The notes under the pieces were generated by a model, which ran no database searches, had not been told where the DNA came from, and saw only the letters and a program-made list of their open reading frames with translations. Shown piece by piece: positions 1 to 8,200 of a DNA stretch of 11,596 nt. The DNA is from Paramecium sonneborni. Taxonomy: Eukaryota; Ciliophora; Oligohymenophorea; Peniculida; Parameciidae. How positions within the stretch are numbered: position 1 is the stretch's first letter; every line of letters starts with the position of its first letter. The position numbers and the translations under genes were made by a program. The stretch lies in assembly GCA_905182985.1 (NCBI GenBank), contig CAJJDN010000254.1, positions 1-11,596 on the forward strand, written 5' to 3'.

Positions 1-660
1 AGAATTATGCAATGATAGTAAACTAAGACTAAAAATATGGAACATCCATATATATTAAAAATTTATCAATTTATAATTACTAAATGACTATCTTTTTTCA
101 GAGAATTAAAAATAAATTAGACTACATAAGTTAAGAAATCAATTCATCCATCTGTTAACTCATAAGGGGTTGGGTTTGCAAATTTTAATATCATTTTTAC
201 TAGTTGAAACCATATATCTTTCCTGTTTCATTAAATACAATTGCATTACATTCGAATATTGTTTAATAAAATTATATATAAATTATAATTTACTGGACTT
301 AATTATTATTTTTATTAAAGTATTAAATTATTAGTGACTTAATTTTTCTACTGGGTTGTTTTTTTGTTATTTCTTTATTATTAACAAAACTAATTTTAAA
401 GATATATATTGATATTATTTATGATTTAACCAAAACATCAAAAAGATAGATTTCAAACTACCTAATCACCATAAATAGTTCTTTCACATTTGTTCTTATA
501 TTACATATTTTTTCTATTGATAAGTTAAATATTTTAAACTTTTTTTAGTTAACTTTCTATTTAATTATTTGAATATGTTCATTTATTAAAAGTTGATATA
601 AATTTTAAACTTGTGAAAATTTATCCAAACATCATTTGAAAAAAAAAGAAATAAAATATA
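1..660 (-). pseudogene. AT-rich region with a weak WD-repeat-like coding remnant (about 180-450)
   Basis: No intact gene is visible. On the minus strand a TGA-free frame runs from about 450 down to about 190 and includes NAIVFNETGKI (near 230-262). A neighbouring frame then continues MVSTSKNDIKICKPNP (about 162-212). Put together these resemble one WD-repeat blade (a hydrophobic strand, a turn with G-K, then S-x-D-x-x-I-K-I), with C where the usual W would be and a frameshift between the halves. The rest is low-complexity AT sequence that also holds the 3' flank of the Cdt1 gene. Seen: the two phrases and the frame break. Inferred: decayed WD protein. It could be chance, since the stretch is short and AT-rich. 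Confidence 0.25.
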
Positions 661-1593
661 TCAAATCAATAAAAATAAGTTTTTCAATTAATGAATTTAA
701 TTTTCTACAGTGCTTTATTTATTAATTTATATTATCCATTTTACTCTGAGTTATTCTTTTTTTTAATTTGTTATCTGTAAAAAATCTGGCTGAATTTCCA
801 TCAAAAAATGAATTTATTTAACCATTTTATCTTTATTCATTTCTATTTTACTTAACAAATAATTAATTAAGTTATGGTAGAACATAAAAGAGACTGCTCG
901 TTTATTAAAATATTAAATAGTATTTTCGATTATTTGTTGAAGTTAAACTTTTTCTTCTTCAGTATATATTTGTAGTGGTACTTATAATGGAAGGATATCT
1001 GGGACTAAGTTTAAATCAAATGTAGGATGATAAATTTTGAATTTAATTGATTGTTCTTTAAAATCCTATTAGTTTATAATATGGAGGTAATTTTCATGAA
1101 CAGTTTGCACTAACTTATCTAAAATATTTCTGACTCTTGTTATTCTACTTTCAAAGACAGAAGGTAACTAATGAACAAACGGTTTAAATGAAGGTAAATT
1201 TTGAATTAGAACATCTTTAGGAACAATTTAAACAGATTTTTCTGCAATTTTAATTTAATAAAGCTCTATATCAAGTTTTAATAATTATCTAATTTATAAG
1301 ATCCTGAAAGCATTAGTTTTAAATTCATAAGTGATAGGTTTTTATTTCTTCCAATAAGTAATCTCGATAGTTCTCATGGTTTTTAATAATTATTCAAATT
1401 TAAGTGGTAAAGGAAATTTATCTTAAATTAATCCAAACCTTTATCTAAGGCTTCTAAAGTTGATAGTTTAATAAGGAGGTTACTTAATTTGGGTGTATTT
1501 CATTCCTAAGATCTCACTTAGATGTCTAGTGGATTCCTCCTTCCCTTAGGATTAATTGTTTTACTAAGTTTTTATTAGTTTGTTGCTATTCAT
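661..1593 (-). CDS. CDT1: DNA replication licensing factor Cdt1
   Basis: Cdt1 helps load the MCM2-7 helicase at origins in the nucleus before S phase. Read with TAA/TAG as Gln, the minus strand is open from ATG at 1593 to TGA at 661-663. Excising a putative 30-nt intron gives about 300 residues. The N-terminal domain shows FPLPLKFEQLLKTM (about residues 50-63), matching the PLPxKY/F-x-x-L motif that opens the CDT1 winged-helix domain. Residues 178-196 read YHPTFDLNLVPDILPLQVP, closely matching the conserved WHPRF-x-VDEVPDI-x-P linker of animal Cdt1. The C-terminal winged helix holds FNKRAVSFMFYHNLI and MVKQIHFLMEIQPDF, corresponding to the 'xxxMxKHLxxLxELxPDW' helix. The protein is shorter than animal Cdt1 because it has almost no disordered N-terminus. 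I chose the start as the first ATG in frame that gives a protein-like, Gln/Ser-rich N-terminus; the frame stays open upstream, so a longer form is possible. No frameshift is visible. The gene is transcribed divergently from the gene starting near 1750. Confidence 0.8.
1454..1483 (-). other. CDT1: putative 30-nt intron in CDT1
   Basis: On the minus strand the segment begins GTAACC and ends CTTTAG, the GTA...TAG form and size class of Paramecium introns (about 20-34 nt). Removal joins MKYTQIK to SLRQRFG. The segment is 30 nt (3n) and contains no TGA, so retaining it also keeps the frame, adding a plausible peptide with QPPYQTINF. The intron call is therefore uncertain. Confidence 0.5.
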
Positions 1594-1749
1594 TTGATTT
1601 ATATTAATTATTAGGATCAGAAATCCCAATCTGAATCTATAAAACCATAGAATTAATAGAACAAAAATTGAAAGGCGAAAGAAAAATATTATATACAAAA
1701 TGTTTATTTTAATAAATCTTTTATTTATTTATTTTTAAATTTCATAAAA
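1594..1749. promoter_or_regulatory. divergent intergenic promoter region
   Basis: This 156-bp AT-rich gap lies between the Cdt1 start (minus strand) and the first ATG of the plus-strand gene. Compact intergenic spacing of this kind is usual in Paramecium. I see no convincing motif in it beyond A/T runs. Confidence 0.35.
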
Positions 1750-1911
1750 ATGCTGGGAAAATAAATAAAAAACATGTCTCATTAATTATGATTCCAAGCT
1801 CTTTCAAATTCGAATTTATCTCCCAGAATACCTGATATTATAGGTCTGTATATTAACCAAAAATCATTCCGCTTACCAATCTAAAATAATAGCAAATATT
1901 TGGATTGGATA

Positions 1912-1936
1912 GTGAAATAATAAGAATTCATTTAAG
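1912..1936 (+). other. 25-nt intron
   Basis: The segment starts GTGAAA and ends TTTAAG. Removing it joins LDWI to TVKEKTSAGPPK, restoring the frame and bypassing two shifted frames. Twenty-five nt is the commonest intron length in Paramecium. The acceptor is AAG rather than the usual TAG. Confidence 0.55.
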
Positions 1937-2258
1937 ACTGTTAAAGAAAAAACATCAGCAGGACCACCAAAAGCTCCTGATAAAAATTAAACTTTGCTGC
2001 TATTACTCCTCAAAATGATTCTTATCCAATTATTTATTTTCAGTTTGATTTATTAGAATGGACATACAAGTTTGCAACATTAGGCAACAATTTTAACACT
2101 GAACTTAATTAATCTAAAATGCACTTTTTACTTTAAAATTGAAAAGATACCTAATGATTAAGAAACTGGGTATTTTAATGTCAATTTTCGAACAACTTCA
2201 ATTAGAGATATAGAATTATAAAATGACTCAATTTAAATTACTCCTATTGATTTTGACA

Positions 2259-2287
2259 GTTCTTATTGAATCGATAAAATTCAATAG
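2259..2287 (+). other. 29-nt intron
   Basis: The segment starts GTTCTT, contains an in-frame TGA and ends CAATAG. Splicing joins TPIDFD to ICEQILKLVQKKRK and opens a frame of about 45 codons to TGA at 2422. Size, GT/TAG ends and removal of the stop all fit a Paramecium intron. Confidence 0.6.
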
Positions 2288-2344
2288 TATGTGAATAAAT
2301 TCTAAAGCTAGTTCAAAAAAAAAGAAAGATAATGAAGAATGATG

Positions 2345-2961
2345 TTAAAAACATAGATCAATAGGATTTCAATTTAATTTCTCTTTTTCTTAAAACTAGA
2401 ATTCAAAGTAAAAAAATTTTTTGAGCTAAAATCCTAAGATATTTTAATTTGATTTTATTAGCTTAGATATATAACAACCAAAAATTTTCTCATGAAGCTT
2501 TCAATTAAATTCAATTCTCTTTGTATATTTTAATTCCAAATCTCTTAGCTATAATTTTTTCACTTGGGATTAATCCATAATTAAAAAAAAGAATCATTTA
2601 AAATCATGAATTTTCCCTATTTTACAAATCTTTTTATTTAGGTATTTCATCTATACTAATCCTAACCTCAAACTAAATTTACATTTTTATAAAATGCTTA
2701 CGTCCTATTAATAAATCTTTTAAACTCATTAAAATTCAATTAACCATTCTTATTTAATTGAATTATCCTCTCTACTATCTGGAATCTTTCTAAGATTTAC
2801 AAAAATTAATTTACCCAACTCATATCCTTGAAGTTCTATTAATCGCCTTTTAAATTCTTTCTTAGTCATTCAATTCAGGAATCTCATTTGTTACTAATAC
2901 TTTTTCTTCTTCACATATTCTTATATTCTAATTACAAATTATTCAAAATATCATCATGCAT
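2345..2961 (-). pseudogene. multiply frameshifted gene relic, family not recognised
   Basis: From ATG at 2961 the minus strand reads MHDDILNNLQLEYKN. It then steps through neighbouring frames with coding-quality phrases: EEEKVLVTNEIPELNDQE (about 2865-2918), FKRRLIELQGYELGKLIFVN, LRKIPDSREDNSIKQEWLIE, RISIDEIPKQKDLQNRENS, LIPSEKIIAKRFGIKIYKEN, ESFMRKFLVVIYLSQQNQIK and SQDFSSKNFFTLNSS. At least four frame changes and several TGAs interrupt it, and no GT...AG segment explains them. It therefore looks like a decayed gene once encoding about 200 residues. Its 3' end overlaps the 3' end of the plus-strand gene (ends 2424), a tail-to-tail overlap. No domain is recognisable. Confidence 0.4.
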
Positions 2962-3343
2962 GTATTGAAAATTATGGAGAAGGAAAAAAATATATTTGAT
3001 GAATGGATAATTCATTATAAGATGATGGTATTGTAGAATTCATAGTTGATTAAATTCGAGAATTAAGATTATCTATTCCAGTTGTCCTGATTAAATTAAA
3101 ATTGAAAGTATTAATAGTTGTCAATTATTATTAATAATTGTTTTTACTAATTGATTCTTTTTATTTGATATTCTCCATTTATTCATTTACTTATAATAAA
3201 CTATTTTATTACTCTCTCAAAAAATAATTTTGTTGTCTTTGTAATATCGCACTATACAGATTGATCTTTTATATCTTTTAGATCATTCTATTTTATATTT
3301 TATTACTTTTTTTCTCTGATTTAATTAAACTCTATCTATTCAT
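2954..3343 (-). CDS. small Gln/Asn-rich protein with predicted coiled coil, unknown function
   Basis: Under the ciliate code this minus-strand frame is uninterrupted for 129 residues from ATG at 3343 to TGA at 2954-2956. The N-terminal third is basic and helix-prone (SLIKSEKKSNKIQNRMIQKI, then ILQRQQNYFLREQQNSLLQV), suggesting a coiled coil or nucleic-acid-binding helix. The C-terminal half is Ser/Thr/Asn-rich and ends FFPSPQFSIHA. There is no signal peptide or membrane span. A TGA 18 codons upstream of the ATG, with no other ATG between, supports this start. The stop overlaps the ATG (2961) of the decayed gene downstream, so the two may be pieces of one former gene. No family is recognised; a bZIP was considered, but the N-x7-R basic signature is absent. 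Confidence 0.45.
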
Positions 3344-3514
3344 ATTGATAATTGATGATGACTTTCGTTTTGAAAAGAAATAATGTGTTTTTAACTTATA
3401 TATTCACTAACTCAGAAATATTCATTTATTTGTTAATTATGCAAAAAAAGTCTAACTTTATTTTATTATAAATAGCAGTAGACATATATCTACTGCTTGT
3501 TATCTATTGTTAAC
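3344..3514 (+). promoter_or_regulatory. intergenic region upstream of the signal-peptide ORF
   Basis: AT-rich spacer between the start of the minus-strand small gene and the ATG at 3515. Apart from the palindrome at 3474-3497 nothing stands out. Confidence 0.3.
3474..3497. repeat. 24-bp palindrome (9-bp arms, 6-bp spacer)
   Basis: AGCAGTAGA (3474-3482) and TCTACTGCT (3489-3497) are exact reverse complements around CATATA. The last base lies 17 bases before the ATG at 3515. The arms are unusually GC-rich for this DNA, which makes chance less likely. It could be a dimeric regulator site or an RNA hairpin in the 5' leader. Confidence 0.5.
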
Positions 3515-3898
3515 ATGAAAACTATTTTGTTGGTACTTTCACTTTTTATAGTAGGATTATCATTACTAGCATAATTTAAAATGAAATCTAATGTAAATTC
3601 CTGCTTATATTACTTTAATGAAGTTTATAATCTAATTTTTTCATAAATGATTATGATTCATATTATTATTTTCAAAAATATCATTCTCCAATCGATTATT
3701 TTCTTCAATATCTTTAATTAAATTTGGCAATTCTTGAATTAAAGAACTTGCCTTCTATTCTAATAAAAATTGCTTTTCATTATTTTTATTATTCCTATCC
3801 AAAACATTTATAAATCTGGCTAGTAATTCAATTTAATATTTCTTTTTCTAAATATAAAAAGTTTCTTTAGAAATTAAATATATTTATCATTTGGATGA
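3515..3898 (+). CDS. ORF with N-terminal signal peptide, probably a truncated secreted-protein gene
   Basis: ATG at 3515 opens MKTILLVLSLFIVGLSLLAQ: a short basic start, a hydrophobic core and a small residue before Gln. This is a textbook secretory signal, of the kind found on Paramecium surface antigens and trichocyst matrix proteins. The next 22 residues (containing NVNSCLYYFNEVYN) are plausible. From 3641 on the frame runs antisense to the C-terminus of the minus-strand relic and becomes low-complexity Ile/Phe-rich, ending at TGA 3896-3898. I infer that only about 42 codons are genuine, a 5' fragment of a lost gene or a very small secreted peptide gene. The palindrome immediately upstream may be its promoter element. 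Confidence 0.35.
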
Positions 3899-4640
3899 TT
3901 ATTATTGAAATTAATTTTGACTGGCCATTCTAATATATTCTTACTACATTTATAATTATTTTATCCTTGATACAAGATGAGACATCTCCTTTGACAAGTT
4001 TAGAATATTCTCTTACAATATTATCTATTTTTTTGAAACTTATGTCTGCATCTTTTGATACTCATATCCTTTTATACATTAAAAAGTTTAATTTTATTTA
4101 TGCAGATTCTAATTTATGTTTTATAATCATACTGATATGTTTAGAACATCTACAATCTATTTATTGTTGTTTGGTTTTTTCTTTAGTTATGCTTTCATAT
4201 CGTTCATACATTTTTATTCTTTTATTTTACTTAATGTTTCTATTAATAACAATGAATAATAGCAATTTATTATTGGATAAAAATAATTTTTGATAATAGA
4301 AATTAAACAGCATGATCATAATTTAGATCTTCGATTAATTTTAATATCGATTCCAAAGGAATTTGTTTATAATTTTTCATTTTTTATGATGATCACAACT
4401 AATCAAAGATAACAACACATCATAATTAGAGTGAATTAATAAAATCAGGTATTTTAGTCATCACCTTTTTTGCATTTAAATCATATACAATTTAATTTCA
4501 TTTCCTACAACTCATTTAGGCTCAATCTTATTTTAACAATTATATGCTACAATTACATTTATCCATCTATATAGTCTTCCATAAATGAGCAAGACTTTTC
4601 CATGTCAAGAGCTATTATAACTAATTTATTTTTTATATAT
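3641..4640 (-). pseudogene. decayed gene with WD-like fragments and preserved C-terminus
   Basis: Coding phrases appear in order on the minus strand but in changing frames with several TGAs: TWKSLAHLWKTI (about 4575-4610), VVGNEIKLY then DLNAKKVMTKIPDFINSL (about 4425-4505, WD-strand-like), MKNYKQIPLESILKLIEDLN and YDHAVQFLLSKI (4290-4380), SKDADISFKKIDNIVREYSK and LVKGDVSSCIKDK (about 3950-4045), WPVKINFNNNHPNDKYIQFL (about 3868-3927). A clean frame of about 77 codons then covers ETFYIQKKKYQIELLARFIN to LENDIFENNNMNHNHL, with TGA at 3641-3643. I could not explain the breaks by 20-34-nt introns. One break looks like TGG changed to TGA before VVGNEIKLY. The product would have been several hundred residues; identity beyond 'possibly WD-repeat' is unknown. 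Confidence 0.4.
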
Positions 4641-4777
4641 TTGAGATATGTTTATTAGATGATGTATAATAATTACATCTTATATGCATACTTATGATAA
4701 TTCAAAAATTTTTTAAAGGATTCTCATAACATAGGTTATTAACTATTGATTTGAATTTTTGTAGACATTAACATATT
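4641..4777. other. AT-rich spacer
   Basis: No gene, RNA or repeat is recognised between the 5' end of the minus-strand relic and the ATG at 4778. The relic may extend a little into it. Confidence 0.3.
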
Positions 4778-5122
4778 ATGAAACTGCAAGACTTAATAAA
4801 TATTTTTCCAATTGATAAATAAGCTTATACTAATTTAGATTAGATATTTGATAATATCTCTATCTCAAATTATTGGAGAGATGCTCTTTGAAAGTTTTAA
4901 TTTTCTGAAGCACAGCTAAATCAAATCGATGAAATCGATTATATTTAAATAGAGTAATTTGTAGAATTAATTTTATAAATAGGTCAATATTATTTACCAA
5001 ATCTGAAATTTTTTAATTTTAATTTTGAGATTTCTAAAATTTAGAGTTATATTTTATTTTTCTATTTCTATTTCTTTCTCTTATTACATAATATTTTGCA
5101 ATACTTTTTTTGTTTGTGTTGA
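4778..5122 (+). pseudogene. small ORF with one in-frame TGA; unknown protein
   Basis: ATG at 4778 reads MKLQDLINIFPIDKQAYTNL and continues to SNYWRDAL, then TGA at 4889-4891. The same frame goes on with good coding character (KFQFSEAQLNQIDEIDYIQI, EQFVELILQIGQYYLPNLKF) before becoming Phe/Leu-rich near 5040 and ending at TGA 5120-5122. No intron could remove the internal TGA, because no GT lies between the ATG and it. A 22-nt GTA...TAG segment (4961-4982) could be an intron, giving an alternative end at TGA 5004-5006. The likeliest reading is a small gene recently lost by a TGG-to-TGA change or similar. No family is recognised. It converges on the antigen gene, 56 bases from its stop. Confidence 0.35.
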
Positions 5123-5178
5123 AAAGGACATATAAATATAGCTTAATTAAAAATGATGAAATTATTGATATTAATAAA

Positions 5179-5240
5179 TCAAAAAATAATCAATATTGCA
5201 AGTGCCATGATGAAGAATGCTGAAAGGCATTATTAACATC
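5179..5240 (-). other. C-terminal GPI-anchor signal-like tail of the antigen
   Basis: The last cysteine pair (C-Q-Q-C) is followed by a small-residue zone (LSA) and about a dozen hydrophobic residues (FFIMALAILIIF) up to the stop. There is no basic cytoplasmic tail, which argues for GPI addition rather than a membrane-spanning anchor. Confidence 0.65.
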
Positions 5241-8200
5241 TGACACCATATTTATCTTCTTTAATCCATCTATACGTGTGATCAGATTGGACATAACAAA
5301 TAGCACTATCAAACCTATAGTAAGTATCTTCATAAGGTTAGCATTTTTGATTCTTCCAAACACATAACATAATTTGAGGATCTTTGAGATTAACTATCAC
5401 ATTTTTACATGATAATTCATTGGGATAATCTTAACATTAGAATGGAACACATGATGAAAAATAATAACTCCATTAACATGCAGGAGACAAAGATTAACAA
5501 ATAGGTTGATTATTAACTTTATCACAAGAAGAAATGACTTAACAAACTTAGCTATAAGTGTTCCAATAGCACAAACCATCTGATCCTATTGAACCATAGT
5601 GACAAAATTCAATTCCATATTTACTACATGAATCCAAACTCTATGCAGATTAACAAACCCAACCAATTTGAGATTGACATTATAATGATTATGCCATGCA
5701 ATCTAGAGCAGAGGAACCCTTCAAATCAGTACAATTTGTAAAAGGCACACATGAATTAGCTTGCCACATACATTCATTCTGTTCAGAACAGTGTATTGAA
5801 TCAAATATTTCTTTGCATTCCGATTTTACACATTGATTATTCTAAATTAGTTTGCATACAGGTTTAGATAAGGTACATTCTATTTCATTTAGATCTGTAC
5901 AGGAACAAGCATTTTTAGGTTTAATCCTATTTATTGAACATGAAATACATTATCCATTTGATTACCCAGAATTACTCCAATGATAAGTTCCACCAGAAGT
6001 TTAGTAACATTGTTGAAATGAATATTATTTAATAAGATATGAGGCAGGGGAACAACTATTGCCATTCCAAACACATATTTCTATATTAGCTCTGTCAATA
6101 TTCTAATATACAAATGAACAATTTGTTTAAGAATAGGATGCACAAGTCATTTACTCACATTTACCTGTAATGACATTCCATAAACATGCTTTATCAAACA
6201 AATAGCATTCACCTTAAACTGTTAATTAAGTACAACTGGTGAGTAATTAACAAGATTAATTTTCATATTTGCAATATCCTTCTTATCCAATTCCATTTGA
6301 ACATATTTACATAGACTAGATGCTTGAGCAAGTTTATAGATGCTCTCTACTTTGACAAACTCCATTTATAGAAATAGGACATAATGTTGTTTAAGATAAA
6401 CATTCTAAGGAGTTCTTTCCTCGAAGTTTAGTGCAAAATTCTGGTAATATTGGATTTAGAATAAATTCACAAGAACCTCCTTCTGAGTAATTTGAGTCAT
6501 AAAGCCAATAGCATTCTGCTTTTTAAACACATTAGAGTTAGCTTTGAGGACAACCACTTTCATTACAAAACCCTTCATTCCAATAGCAATTAGCTAAATT
6601 ACATTCATATTGAGTTAATATCTGGGCACATAAACATTTATTTTTTGGAACAAGCAATTAATTAAATTGAATACTACAAGGAATGCAATAACCATCCTCA
6701 TTGTTAGAGCTCCATCTAGCAGTTTAATCTGTATTGAGGAAACATGTTTTTTCTGAAAAAAGATTATCTGCAGCAACACAAGAACCATTTTTCCATGCAC
6801 ATGATTAAACATAATTCCAATTAGTTGGATTTATTGTAAAAGTACATGTTTCTTTATTCGGATAATTTTGACATGTTTACCATTAACATCCATTATTCCA
6901 ATAACAAATTGATGAGAAAATACATTGTTAATAGCCATAGTTTGAACAATCGATTCCAAAATTACATTAATTTGTATTATAATTCCAATAACATTAAAAA
7001 TATGGTTTTAAGTAATTAAAGCATTCGTATGGATTATTAATAACTTAACAATTTTGGTTGCTATTTAAAATTGCTGCCTAACACTTTGCACTAGTGGGAT
7101 TATAAAATGCGCATCTTAGAGTCTAAGCGGCGCATTCATCTGAACTACCAGCTTATAAAGCAATACATGAGGTGAATGTTTAACAAGACCCATTCCACAT
7201 ACATTAAGAATTTTGAAGACATAATTATTAAGTTAATCCAGTGCATGATTATTGTTGACATTGATTACTTTGAGTATTCCATTGGCATTCTACACTTTGC
7301 ATACAGTTTATTTATGAAATTAATTAAGAGCATGTACATCTATAGGGATTTGGATATATAGGAGCTTAACAAGCCAAACAGATTGTTAAAGTATTACTCC
7401 ATCTTGCTGTTTATCTAGTATTTGTTGAACAAGTGGCTGAAGTTAATTAGTTCGCATAATTAGTTGCTTAAGCACAAACTGCTTAAATTGGATTCCAATA
7501 ACATGGAATTGGAGTATAAGAATTTATTGATGAATAGTAATATTAACAAGTTTGTGGATTAGTAAATATTGAACAACTTATAGGTTAACAAATGTTATTA
7601 CTCCAATAACACTGATTTTAAAATTATAAACAATCATTTTATTAAGTTAATTATGAACATTTGCTCAATACTTGACAGGCTCCATTTTGCCATATACAGA
7701 ATCCATTATTACCTAATACATGTGTACAAAAACTCTAATCTTGATAAGATGAACATGGACTCATTGTGTTTGTACAATTTGTCCCATTACTTCCTGGGCA
7801 ATTAACACTTTAAACTATACAATCCGATTGTGATGCACCTATTAAATTACCACAAGATGTAAAATTTACGCATTACCCTTTAGACCAAACACAATTTTTA
7901 TTAGATGCACAGGATGATTACATCATTATATTTGAACATAAAAGGGGTTAACAAAAATTATTGTCCCACATGCAAGAATTATTTTATTCTGAACAATCAA
8001 ATTCACTATACAATTAAGAACATTAACATTAATTTGGAAGTTCTAAATATATTTTTATTTGATTTTTAGCCTAGGAACATGAAACACAACTTGAGCCTGT
8101 CCATTTAAAAGTATTTAAAGTATTTGAAATACATTGTGAAGCATTCAAGCTATTTGTATCTGTCAAATTCTAACATTTTCCACTGTTCCAAATACAAGGC

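Larger units (their letters stand above)
1750..2424 (+). pseudogene. unrecognised gene with two tiny introns and two homopolymer frameshifts
   Basis: I do not recognise the family. Clear coding phrases follow each other on the plus strand: RIPDIIGLYINQKSFRLPI (about 1825-1881); after a 25-nt intron, TVKEKTSAGPPKAPDK; FAAITPQNDSYPIIYFQF and DLLEWTYKFATLGNNF; IEKIPNDQETGYFNVNFR and TTSIRDIELQNDSIQITPI; then, after a 29-nt intron, a Lys-rich C-terminus ending KTRIQSKKIF with TGA at 2422-2424. Two frame changes are not explained by introns: one at the A5 run 1982-1986 (one base short) and one at the T5 run 2125-2129 (one base long). The start is unclear: ATG at 1750 or 1774 leads in this frame to TGA at 1789-1791. 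It is either a young pseudogene or an intact gene with homopolymer sequencing errors. Length would be about 200 residues. No signal peptide or membrane segment is obvious. Confidence 0.5.

Noticed and set aside
2974..3090. Plus-strand ORF starting MEKEKNIFDEWIIHYK
   Set aside because: It is only 38 residues long and antisense to the 129-residue minus-strand ORF, which is longer and has a more natural composition.
3967..4293. 108-codon plus-strand ORF rich in Leu, Ile and Phe, membrane-protein-like
   Set aside because: It is antisense to the minus-strand relic with recognisable coding phrases. Its composition is what complementing an AT-rich, Lys/Asn-rich frame produces.
4889..4891. TGA read as selenocysteine or Trp
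   Set aside because: TGA clearly acts as the stop at the ends of Cdt1 and the antigen, and no selenocysteine-insertion hairpin could be recognised. A nonsense mutation is simpler.
5397..6812. Short minus-strand standard-code ORFs at 5397-5579 and 6615-6812
   Set aside because: They are out-of-frame readings within the antigen gene, between stops of the standard code.
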